A DNA stretch of 39,061 nucleotides, taken from assembly GCA_046498185.1 (NCBI GenBank), contig JAWOBE010000036.1:1-39061 (forward strand), in the 5' to 3' direction. The notes below the pieces were generated by a model that saw only the letters and a program-made list of their open reading frames with translations, was not told where the DNA came from and did not search any database. Of the stretch, positions 15,902-23,618 are shown one piece after another; position 1 is the first letter of the stretch; every line of letters begins with the position of its first letter. The translations under genes were made by a program, and so were the position numbers. This DNA is from CAYXDR01 sp046498185 (GTDB taxonomy: Bacteria; Desulfobacterota; DSM-4660; Desulfatiglandales; Desulfatiglandaceae).

Positions 15902-16000
15902 TGGCGGAAGTGCATGGGAATCGAACCCACCTGACCCGGTTTCAGCCGAGTCACACCGGATTTGAAGTCCGGGAGCCCCACCAGTGAGCTTTCCACTTCC
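15902..16000 (-). tRNA. selC: tRNA-Sec (anticodon TCA)
   Basis: The 99-base gene, with encoded CCA, folds as a selenocysteine tRNA. The acceptor arm pairs GGAAGTG with CACTTCC and extends longer than normal. The anticodon loop is CTTCAAA with anticodon TCA at 15963-15965. A long variable arm follows (ACTCGG and CCGGGT paired around a short loop), and the T loop is GTTCGATTC. The anticodon reads UGA, so the organism inserts selenocysteine. The partner genes selA, selB and selD are not in the window. A near-consensus promoter adjoins it. Confidence 0.96.
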
Positions 16001-16007
16001 ATGCACT

Positions 16008-16035
16008 ATTCTACGCACCAATAGGCCTTTGTCAA
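16008..16035 (-). promoter_or_regulatory. Sigma-70 promoter of selC
   Basis: TTGACA (16030-16035) and TAGAAT (16008-16013) are separated by 16 bases. The -10 box ends only seven bases before the first base of the mature tRNA. Normal start-site spacing would place transcription initiation at or within about two bases of the tRNA 5' end. Confidence 0.8.
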
Positions 16036-16115
16036 CCGTTTGGAGGAGGCAAATGCGATGTCCATACCTACGCTGCACGACCCGTCGGGTTTGGAAAGGA
16101 TGGTGCAGGTGCGTT

Positions 16116-17234
16116 TCAATCGAGCGCGTCCAGGATAATACGTAAAGTCCGCCTTAATGGCTCGGCGGCGCCCCACAGCAGCTGATCGCCCACTGTGAAT
16201 GCAGCCAAATATTCCGGCCCCATAAGCATTTTACGGATGCGTCCCACCGGAACATCAAGGGTCCCATTCACAGCGGCAGGGGTCAGTGCGGAAAGCGTCG
16301 AATCTTTATCGTTGGGAACGACTTTAACCCAATCATTTCCGCCGGCTATCATGTCGGTGAGCTCATCGATCGAGACATTCCCCCGCAATTTTATCATCAA
16401 ACCCTGGCTGTGGCAGCGCATGGCACCGATCCGGACACAGACGCCGTCTACCGGTATCCGGGGATCGGCCTTCAGAATCTTGTTGGTTTCGGCATCCCCT
16501 TTCCATTCCTCCCTGGTCTGCCCCGAAGGCATGGCCCGATCAATCCACGGGATGAGGCTTCCGGCAAGTGGAGCGCCGAAATTCTCAACCGGAAAATCTT
16601 TATCTCTCAACCGGGCTGTTACGGCCGAATCCACGTCCAGCGCGCCTGTGGCCGGATTCCGTGCAAGAGAGCCTGCATGGTCGGAAATATCGGCGAATTG
16701 TTTTACCAGTTCTTTCATATGCTGTGCGCCGGCGCCTGACGCGGCCTGGTAAGTCATCGTCGATATCCATTCGATAAGCCCCTGCGCAAGGAGCCCGGAA
16801 AGAGCCATCAACATCAGGCTGACCGTGCAGTTTCCTCCTGCAAACGTTTTGACGCCACCGGCAAGGGCCCGGTCGATGACCGTCCTGTTTACAGGGTCCA
16901 GCACAATTTCGCTTTTTTCGTCCATCCGCAGTGTGGACGCGGCATCGATCCAGTAGCCGTTCCAGCCGGTTGCGCGAAGACCGCCGTAAACTTTTTCGGT
17001 GTAGGCTCCTCCCTGGCAGGTAACGATGATGTCCAGGTCGGAAAGAGCTTTTAGATCGTAGGCGTCTAAAAGAGGGGGCGCGTCTCTGCCTGAATCCGGT
17101 GGCGTTCCGCCCACATTTGATGTCGTAAAAAAAAACGGTTCGTAAGGCAACTCAAAATCGCCCTCATTTTTCATCCGCTCCATCAGGACGGATCCAACCA
17201 TCCCTCTCCAGCCTATAAAACCGATACGTTTCAT
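16116..17234 (-). CDS. asd: Aspartate-semialdehyde dehydrogenase (E. coli type)
   Basis: The enzyme reduces aspartyl phosphate to aspartate semialdehyde with NADPH, the branch point to lysine/diaminopimelate, threonine and methionine. The N-terminal NADP motif is GFIGWRGMVGSVLM. The catalytic Cys136 sits in FAGGNCTVSLM, and the C-terminal AFTVGDQLLWGAAEPLRR is nearly that of E. coli Asd. The length of 372 residues also fits the enterobacterial form, not the roughly 340-residue form common in other bacteria. I chose the ATG with AAGGGG just upstream; the frame runs 23 codons further but those are not family-like. The sirtuin gene lies 65 bases upstream on the same strand. Confidence 0.95.
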   Translation of the reverse strand: MKRIGFIGWRGMVGSVLMERMKNEGDFELPYEPFFFTTSNVGGTPPDSGRDAPPLLDAYDLKALSDLDIIVTCQGGAYTEKVYGGLRATGWNGYWIDAASTLRMDEKSEIVLDPVNRTVIDRALAGGVKTFAGGNCTVSLMLMALSGLLAQGLIEWISTMTYQAASGAGAQHMKELVKQFADISDHAGSLARNPATGALDVDSAVTARLRDKDFPVENFGAPLAGSLIPWIDRAMPSGQTREEWKGDAETNKILKADPRIPVDGVCVRIGAMRCHSQGLMIKLRGNVSIDELTDMIAGGNDWVKVVPNDKDSTLSALTPAAVNGTLDVPVGRIRKMLMGPEYLAAFTVGDQLLWGAAEPLRRTLRIILDALD

Positions 17235-17299
17235 ATTTTCCCCTTGCATCTCCGTCACGTTGAATTTTTCCCGACTATACGCGATAGGTACACGGGTTT

Positions 17300-18064
17300 T
17301 CAAGTCCTAAGCGCGGCTTCGACCATTGGGCCCAGAATTTCAGTCACGGAACCATGGATGACCAATTCCGCCCGGTCATCCATGGGGGTTTCATCCCTGT
17401 TTATTATGATAAGTGGTGCTCCATGACGGCCGGCTTCGATCGGAACCGATGCCGCCGGGTACACTACCAGCGAAGAACCCAGGACGATGCACAAGTCGCA
17501 TTCGGCAGCCCATTCAAGCGCCAGGCTCATCGCCTTTTGGGGCATTGCCTGGCCGAAGGAAACGGTTGCCGGCTTCAGCAACCCACCGCATTTTTTGCAT
17601 CGTGGAGCCGTTTCCCCTGCACTGCGTCTTTCTTCTATTTCATCCCGTTCGAAAGATGCTCCGCAGAAAAGGCAGGATACGAAAAAGGTTGTTCCGTGAA
17701 GTTCGAGGACAATATCCGGCGAATTGCCGGCCTTGTGGTGCAGCCTGTCGATGTTTTGTGTGACCAGGCCGAGGAGTTTTCCCGCTTTTTCCAGAAGATG
17801 TAATGCAAGGTGGGCTTTGTTTGGAGATGCCTTGCGCATCACCGCGTATGCTTCGCTGCTCATCCGCCAATAGCGCTCCCGGATTTCTCCGCTTGCGAGA
17901 AATTTATCGAAATAGAAATCGGACGGGTCGTATTTGTCCCATAGCCCGCCTGGGCTTCGAAAGTCGGGTATCCCCGATTCGGTGCTGAGCCCGGCGCCTG
18001 TGAACACGAGGATCCGCCTCGATTCAGCTATCATAGAGCTTCCATGTCTGATCGCTTGGTTCAT
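17300..18064 (-). CDS. cobB: NAD-dependent protein deacylase (sirtuin)
   Basis: The 254-residue protein is a Sir2-family deacylase that removes acetyl or other acyl groups from lysines, using NAD and releasing O-acetyl-ADP-ribose. The NAD motif is FTGAGLSTESGIPDFRS. TQNIDRLHHKAG and the catalytic histidine in ELHGT follow. The zinc site has two CxxC pairs (CLFC and CKKC). The ATG chosen has GGGGAG nearby and gives a normal length; the frame extends 22 codons upstream. It precedes asd on the same strand and is divergent from dapL. Confidence 0.93.
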   Translation of the reverse strand: MNQAIRHGSSMIAESRRILVFTGAGLSTESGIPDFRSPGGLWDKYDPSDFYFDKFLASGEIRERYWRMSSEAYAVMRKASPNKAHLALHLLEKAGKLLGLVTQNIDRLHHKAGNSPDIVLELHGTTFFVSCLFCGASFERDEIEERRSAGETAPRCKKCGGLLKPATVSFGQAMPQKAMSLALEWAAECDLCIVLGSSLVVYPAASVPIEAGRHGAPLIIINRDETPMDDRAELVIHGSVTEILGPMVEAALRT

Positions 18065-18285
18065 TTTGCTCCCCGGAAATGTTTTCTCGGAAATTGTAGG
18101 CGCGGTTTCCCTACTGCGCCCTGTCCGCATATTCCTAATATAAGTATATCAAAGCCGTGCCATGGTGCAAGGGTGCAAAAAAACTTGACGATCAGGCTCA
18201 CATATCGGAAAAAGAGTCGCACGGGGATAACCATCGTTTGATATAGTGGAAATATAAATTTGCCCGGCAAAAGGAAACGATTGCT

Positions 18286-19509
18286 ATGATAAGAATGAAC
18301 GAACATTACAAAAAACTTCAGGCCTCATATCTTTTTTCTGAAATCGCCCGACGTGTTCGGTCTTTCGAAGAAAATCACCCGGACAGGCCTATAATCCGCC
18401 TCGGCATCGGGGATGTAACCCGGCCTCTTCCAGGGGCCTGTATTCGAGCTCTGCACGATGCTGTGGATGAAATGGCTGATGCGGATGCCTTCAGGGGGTA
18501 CGGCCCGGAGCAGGGTTATCAATTTTTGCGGGAAAGAATCGCCCAAGTGGACTTCAAAGCCCGGGGCGCCGGGGTGGATGCCGAGGAGATATTCATCAGC
18601 GACGGCGCAAAATGCGACACCGGCAATTTCCAGGAGCTTCTGGCCGGGGATGTTCGTGTCGCCGTGCCCGACCCTGTCTACCCGGTATATGTGGACACAA
18701 ATGTAATGGGCGGCAGAACCGGGGAGTTTCGTGACGGACGGTATGAAGGGCTACTCTACCTTGAGTGCACCGCCGAAAACGGCTTTATCCCGGAACTTCC
18801 CAATCGGCCCGCTGACTTGATCTATTTGTGTTTTCCCAATAATCCGACCGGCGCGGTCATCACCTTGCCAAGGCTCAAGCAATGGGTGGACTATGCGAGG
18901 GAGAACAGGTCCCTGATTCTTTTTGACGCTGCATACGCTGTTTTTGTTAAAGATCCCGACGTCCCCCGCTCAATATACGAGGTGGAAGGCGCACGCGAAG
19001 TGGCCGTGGAATTCAGGAGCTTTTCGAAGACTGCCGGGTTCACCGGGCTTAGATGTGCCTATACCGTGGTGCCGAAGGAATGCAAGGTATATGATTCCAG
19101 GGGTGAGTTCGTATCGCTTCATTCTCTGTGGTCTCGCCGCCATTCGACGAAATTCAACGGCGTTTCATATCCGGTGCAGCGGGCGGCCTGGGCTGCCTAC
19201 AGCGATGAAGGCCTCAAGCAGATTATTGAGTTGCGGGATTATTACATGAAAAATGCGGCTCTTATCCTGAGAGAGATGACCTCTCTCGGCTACGAGTGCA
19301 CCGGAGGAGAGAATTCACCATATATATGGGTCCGCACCGAGGGGGATTCCTGGGAATTCTTTGATTCTCTTTTAACCCGAGCCGGGGTCGTATGTACGCC
19401 GGGCTCGGGTTTCGGCAGATGCGGTCAGGGTTATGTGCGTATCAGTGCTTTCAATGACTACGACAGGGTCCTGGAAGCGATGAACAGGATTAAGACCGCG
19501 TTTTCGTGA
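18286..19509 (+). CDS. dapL: LL-diaminopimelate aminotransferase
   Basis: DapL converts tetrahydrodipicolinate directly to LL-diaminopimelate with glutamate, bypassing the succinylase or acetylase steps of lysine synthesis. The 407-residue PLP enzyme starts with NEHYKKLQASYLF, typical of the family. The region PIIRLGIGDVTRPLP and the PLP lysine motif FRSFSKTAGFTGLR follow. FPNNPTGA is also present. A second ATG four codons in (MNEHY) is a possible alternative start. DapL is common in Desulfobacterota, and its closeness to asd places two lysine-pathway genes side by side though divergently. Confidence 0.95.
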   Translation: MIRMNEHYKKLQASYLFSEIARRVRSFEENHPDRPIIRLGIGDVTRPLPGACIRALHDAVDEMADADAFRGYGPEQGYQFLRERIAQVDFKARGAGVDAEEIFISDGAKCDTGNFQELLAGDVRVAVPDPVYPVYVDTNVMGGRTGEFRDGRYEGLLYLECTAENGFIPELPNRPADLIYLCFPNNPTGAVITLPRLKQWVDYARENRSLILFDAAYAVFVKDPDVPRSIYEVEGAREVAVEFRSFSKTAGFTGLRCAYTVVPKECKVYDSRGEFVSLHSLWSRRHSTKFNGVSYPVQRAAWAAYSDEGLKQIIELRDYYMKNAALILREMTSLGYECTGGENSPYIWVRTEGDSWEFFDSLLTRAGVVCTPGSGFGRCGQGYVRISAFNDYDRVLEAMNRIKTAFS

Positions 19510-19559
19510 AAGCAGGCTTTAAATGGATAAATGGATTAACGGAATTTGATGGAGGCGTT

Positions 19560-19964
19560 ATGCGTGGGATGCTGGTTCGTTGGGTCATTTTGACCGGCTC
19601 GGTATTAATCGCATCTTATCTGATCGATGGAATCCATGTCAGCGGATTTGGAAGTGCGGTGGGGGCCGCCGCCGTCCTGGGATTGTTGAACGTGTTCTTC
19701 AAACCTTTATTGCTGATTTTTACCCTGCCGATCAACATCTTGACGCTGGGTCTTTTCACTTTCGTGATCAATGCATTTCTGCTGATGATGGCTTCCGGAG
19801 TGATAAGCGGCCTGGTGATAAATGGATTCTGGCCGGCAGTGCTGGGATCGCTGGTCATCAGCCTCGTCAACTGGCTGCTCGCATCCTTTATTACACCCAG
19901 CGGCCGTATAGGACGGGTCGATTACATCGATATGAGAAAAGGCCCCGGGAATCGTTGGCGTTAG
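19560..19964 (+). CDS. Phage holin family 4 (PF04020-like) membrane protein
   Basis: The 134-residue protein has about four hydrophobic segments. It shows the layout of the bacterial membrane proteins grouped as phage holin family 4, for example LLNVFFKPLLLIFTLPINIL and LGLFTFVINAFLLMMASG. These are chromosomal proteins of unknown function, not proven holins. The start has GGAGG four bases before the ATG; the open frame begins 54 bases earlier, overlapping dapL. It lies between dapL and lysS on the same strand. Confidence 0.85.
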   Translation: MRGMLVRWVILTGSVLIASYLIDGIHVSGFGSAVGAAAVLGLLNVFFKPLLLIFTLPINILTLGLFTFVINAFLLMMASGVISGLVINGFWPAVLGSLVISLVNWLLASFITPSGRIGRVDYIDMRKGPGNRWR

Positions 19965-20076
19965 GCGACGGGTTTTGGCTTGACGGGAATGAATCTTTCG
20001 GCTAAAAAAAAGAGTTTATTGTAAAAAATTTAATTGGTTAATAAGGTTATCTTTCCTGGGCAGGTGTAATTAAAAT

Positions 20077-21561
20077 ATGGAAAAAATTGGTTCGGTTCTC
20101 GAAGACAGGCTAAAAAAAATCCAGAGATTGAAAGAGCAAGGCACGCCCTTATATCCAGCCGGGTTTCGGGTCGATTTAACCGCGGCCGAGGCTCTTTCCC
20201 GCTATGGTGATATGGATGGAGATGCATTGCAGGCGAATATGCCTGTGCATACGATGGCCGGCAGAATAATGGCGTTAAGGGATTTCGGCAAAGCTTCTTT
20301 CATCCATTTCAAAGACGGAACCGGAAGGCTTCAGGCTTATATCCGCAAAGACAGGGTGGGGGAAGAAGCATTCAATATTTTTAAGTTGATGGATATAGGA
20401 GATTTTGTGGGAATTCAGGGTGGGCTTTTCCGTACGAGGACCGGAGAGCTTACGCTTCTTGCGGAGCGGGTTCAGCTGCTTTCGAAGTCGACAAGGCCGT
20501 TGCCGGAAAAATGGCATGGCCTCACCGATGTCGAGAAGCGCTACCGGCGCAGATACCTGGATCTCATTATGAACGATCAGGTCAAGGAAGTTTTTGTATT
20601 GAGGAGTCGCATAATTCAGGCTATCAGGGAGTTTTTCATAGCCCGGGGCTTTCTGGAAGTGGAAACCCCGATGATGCAGCCGATACCGGGGGGTGCGACT
20701 GCAAGACCTTTCAAAACCCACCATAATGCACTGGATATGGATCTTTTCCTTCGTGTCGCCCCGGAGCTCTATCTGAAGCGGCTGGTTGTCGGCGGGGTTG
20801 AAAGGGTCTTCGAAATTAACCGGAATTTCCGAAATGAGGGCATCTCGATAAAACACAATCCTGAATTCACGATGCTGGAATTCTATATGGCGCATGCCAC
20901 CTACGAAGACTTGATGGATTTGACCGAGGGGCTTTTCACCGAGGTGCTTACCAAAGTTCTGGGGACGCTGGTTGTACGGTACCAGGGCAGGGATATCGAT
21001 TTTACGCCTCCCTGGCGCCGAATTGTGCTCAAACAGGCCGTCTGCGAAATAGGACAGATACCTGAATCGACCCTCGACAGCAGAGAAGAAAGCATAGCCT
21101 GGGCGCGCCGCTCCGGTATCGATGTAACTGGAGAAGAGGAACACGGCGAGGTGCTCACCAAGCTTTTCGATCAACTGGTTGAGCCTACCCTTGAGAATCC
21201 AACTTTTGTGTGTGCTTATCCCACCGATGTGTCTCCTCTTTCCAGGAGAAATGATGATGACCCTTTGGTCACAGACCGTTTCGAATTATTCATCGGCGGC
21301 AGGGAATTGGCAAACGGCTTTACGGAGCTGAACGACCCTGAAGACCAGCGCATGCGTTTCGAGGCACAGGTGGCCAAGAGGGAGCGTGGAGACAAGGAAG
21401 CGCAGTTTATGGACAAGGACTATGTGAGGGCCCTCGAATACGGGATGCCACCGACGGCGGGTGAAGGCATAGGTATCGACCGTCTTGTGATGGTGCTGAC
21501 GGATTCGCCTTCTATCAGGGATGTGATTCTCTTCCCCCATATGCGGCCTGAACAAAGGTAG
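20077..21561 (+). CDS. lysS: Lysyl-tRNA synthetase, class II
   Basis: The 494-residue enzyme charges tRNA-Lys. The N-terminal OB-fold anticodon-binding domain spans about 55-160. The class II motifs follow: motif 1 around LEVETPMMQPIPGGATARPF, motif 2 FRNEGISIKHNPEFTMLEFY, and motif 3 GEGIGIDRLVM near the C-terminus. The length is the usual one. AGGTG lies nine bases before the ATG. It opens the long rightward envelope cluster; 129 bases, including an ATCCGG/CCGGAT hairpin (21615-21631), separate it from lolC. Confidence 0.97.
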   Translation: MEKIGSVLEDRLKKIQRLKEQGTPLYPAGFRVDLTAAEALSRYGDMDGDALQANMPVHTMAGRIMALRDFGKASFIHFKDGTGRLQAYIRKDRVGEEAFNIFKLMDIGDFVGIQGGLFRTRTGELTLLAERVQLLSKSTRPLPEKWHGLTDVEKRYRRRYLDLIMNDQVKEVFVLRSRIIQAIREFFIARGFLEVETPMMQPIPGGATARPFKTHHNALDMDLFLRVAPELYLKRLVVGGVERVFEINRNFRNEGISIKHNPEFTMLEFYMAHATYEDLMDLTEGLFTEVLTKVLGTLVVRYQGRDIDFTPPWRRIVLKQAVCEIGQIPESTLDSREESIAWARRSGIDVTGEEEHGEVLTKLFDQLVEPTLENPTFVCAYPTDVSPLSRRNDDDPLVTDRFELFIGGRELANGFTELNDPEDQRMRFEAQVAKRERGDKEAQFMDKDYVRALEYGMPPTAGEGIGIDRLVMVLTDSPSIRDVILFPHMRPEQR

Positions 21562-21690
21562 GTTTTTTCAGCCGTGGGTAATTGCCAGGCGCCTTTGAAA
21601 TCCAATTCGTGTTGATCCGGAAATGCCGGATGGGCACTAATAAGTTTCCATTGCCGGAATGTGGTTCATCCGGCTGATAAGCGGATTTAT

Positions 21691-22917
21691 ATGGCATTCG
21701 AGCTGCAGGTCGGTTTCCGTTATTTGAAGACAAGGCGGAAGAACCCGTTTATATCCGTGGTTACGCTGATATCGGTTTTGGGGGTGATGATCGGTGTCAT
21801 GTCCCTGGTGGTCGTGATTTCAGTAATGAACGGGTTCAGAAGCGATTTGATGGACAAAATCCTGGGGATTAATCCTCACTTGACGGTTACAGGTCGAGCC
21901 GGGGCAATCTCTGATTATTCATCTATCCGCGAAAAACTTTCCCGGATAGATGGGGTCGCCGCGACTTCTCCGTTTGTACAGTCACAGGTAATGGTGGATC
22001 ACGGCGGCCGGGCCGCCGGGGCGATCATCAAAGGCGTGGCGCCCGAAATTTCTTCCCTGGTGGTTCCCCTGGCGGAGGTTGTTGAAAACGGTTCATTGGA
22101 GTCGCTGGAGGAAAAAGAGGGTTCCCCGCCTCATCTTATAATCGGAAAAGAACTGGCAAGATTGCTGGGAGCACGGCCGGAAAGCGGATTGACGGTTGTT
22201 TCCCCGGAAGGTCGGTTGACTCCGCTGGGGCGGATGCCTAACAGCCGGGAATTTATTGTATCCGGGCTCTTTGATTCCGGCATGTACGAATTCGATTCAT
22301 CGGTGTTGTTCGTGTCGCTGGCCGAGGCTCAGGATTTCCTCGGAATGGGAGAAAAGGTGTCCGGGCTCGAAGTGAGGTTGGATGACCCGACCACGGCTGG
22401 TTCACTGGGAAGTCGGATCAGCGAAGAACTGGGGTCGGGTTTTACGGTCAGGGACTGGATGACGAGCAACAAGAGCCTTTTTTCGGCGTTGCGGCTGGAA
22501 AAGATCACCATGTTCGTTATACTCACGATGATAATCCTTGTCGGGGCATTGAATATTGTAAGCAGCTTGGTGATGGTGGTTATGGAGAAAACCGGGGATC
22601 TTACAATCCTGAGGGTAATGGGGGCCACCCGAAGAAGCGTTATGAGTGTGTTTGTGGTACAGGGCGTTTTGGTTGGCTTTGTGGGGACCATTCTGGGAAT
22701 TTGCACCGGTCTGGGACTCTGCCATTTGCTGGCGACCTGGAAGTTCATATCTCTGCCTGCGGATATGTTTTATCTGAGTTCGCTTCCCGTTAAGGTCGAG
22801 GCGCTGGATGTGTGGGGAGTCGCTGCGGCGGCCCTTCTTCTATCATTTTTGGCGACGCTGTATCCTTCTTGGCGCGCTTCTAGGTTGAACCCGGCGGAGG
22901 CTATCAGGTACGGATGA
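21691..22917 (+). CDS. lolC: Lipoprotein-releasing ABC transporter permease (LolC/LolE type)
   Basis: This inner-membrane subunit extracts lipoproteins for transfer to the outer membrane. The 408-residue protein has a first transmembrane helix near the N-terminus (PFISVVTLISVLGVMIGVMS). A large periplasmic domain and three C-terminal helices follow. The signature FELQVGFRYLKTRRKNPFIS is typical. Only one permease gene is present, suggesting a homodimeric LolC/E (LolF-like) arrangement. I chose the ATG at FELQ; a GTG ten codons upstream is less likely. The stop overlaps the lolD start in ATGA. Confidence 0.94.
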   Translation: MAFELQVGFRYLKTRRKNPFISVVTLISVLGVMIGVMSLVVVISVMNGFRSDLMDKILGINPHLTVTGRAGAISDYSSIREKLSRIDGVAATSPFVQSQVMVDHGGRAAGAIIKGVAPEISSLVVPLAEVVENGSLESLEEKEGSPPHLIIGKELARLLGARPESGLTVVSPEGRLTPLGRMPNSREFIVSGLFDSGMYEFDSSVLFVSLAEAQDFLGMGEKVSGLEVRLDDPTTAGSLGSRISEELGSGFTVRDWMTSNKSLFSALRLEKITMFVILTMIILVGALNIVSSLVMVVMEKTGDLTILRVMGATRRSVMSVFVVQGVLVGFVGTILGICTGLGLCHLLATWKFISLPADMFYLSSLPVKVEALDVWGVAAAALLLSFLATLYPSWRASRLNPAEAIRYG

Positions 22918-23618
22918 TCGGCGAAGGAAAAGTGGAATCGGGTTACGCGGCTGAAGTCATGCGGCTGGTTGGGGTCAAGAAGTCCTACGCCCATAACGGC
23001 AACACGATTGAAGTGTTGAAGGGCATTGACCTTGTTGTGAATTCCGGCGAAAGTATAGCGGTCAGCGGGGTGAGCGGGGTCGGTAAATCGACTTTGCTTA
23101 ACGTGATGGGGAGTCTGGATTTACCGACGGAAGGGTATGTTCTTTTTCGGGGAAAGAATATTTACGAACTTGACGAAGCATCGATTTCCCGTTTCAGAAA
23201 CCGGCATATAGGGTTTGTATTCCAGTTTCACCATCTTTTGCCTGAGTTCAACGCTCTGGAGAATGTAATGATGCCCGCGCTGATAGCCCGGTTCGGCAAA
23301 AAGAAAGCGGCTGATATGGCGGCGAACGTGCTCAGCAAGGTGGGCCTGGACCACAGGCTGACGCACCGCTCCGGGGAACTTTCCGGGGGCGAACAACAAC
23401 GGGTGGCTATTGCCAGGGCGCTGGTCATGCGGCCCGAGCTTCTTTTGGCGGATGAGCCGACCGGAAATCTGGATCTGGAAACCGGCGCGATGGTTGCAGA
23501 TCTTCTTGTTGGTTTGCAGGAGGAAGAAAACCTGGCCATGATTATAGCGACGCACAATAATAAACTGGCGGATAGAATGTCAAGACGTCTGGAGATAGCC
23601 GGTGGAAGAATACATTGA
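22914..23618 (+). CDS. lolD: Lipoprotein-releasing system ATP-binding protein
   Basis: This 234-residue ABC ATPase powers lipoprotein release together with the upstream permease. Walker A is GVSGVGKST. The LolD-type stretch GFVFQFHHLLPEFNALENVMMP, the signature LSGGEQQRVAIARAL, and Walker B LLLADEPTGNLD are all present. The start overlaps the permease stop by four bases, and the end overlaps bamA by 17 bases. Confidence 0.95.
   Translation: MIGEGKVESGYAAEVMRLVGVKKSYAHNGNTIEVLKGIDLVVNSGESIAVSGVSGVGKSTLLNVMGSLDLPTEGYVLFRGKNIYELDEASISRFRNRHIGFVFQFHHLLPEFNALENVMMPALIARFGKKKAADMAANVLSKVGLDHRLTHRSGELSGGEQQRVAIARALVMRPELLLADEPTGNLDLETGAMVADLLVGLQEEENLAMIIATHNNKLADRMSRRLEIAGGRIH

Noticed and set aside
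16041..16131. Short rightward frames after a GGAGGAGG sequence upstream of selC
   Set aside because: The ribosome-like sequence is good, but the peptides (about 26-30 residues) overlap asd in antisense and have no conserved look.
18185..18213. TTGACG as a -35 box for dapL
   Set aside because: No acceptable -10 box at 16-18 bases downstream.
19560..19964. Holin-like gene as sign of a prophage
   Set aside because: The family is mostly chromosomal housekeeping-context membrane proteins, and no other phage genes are near.
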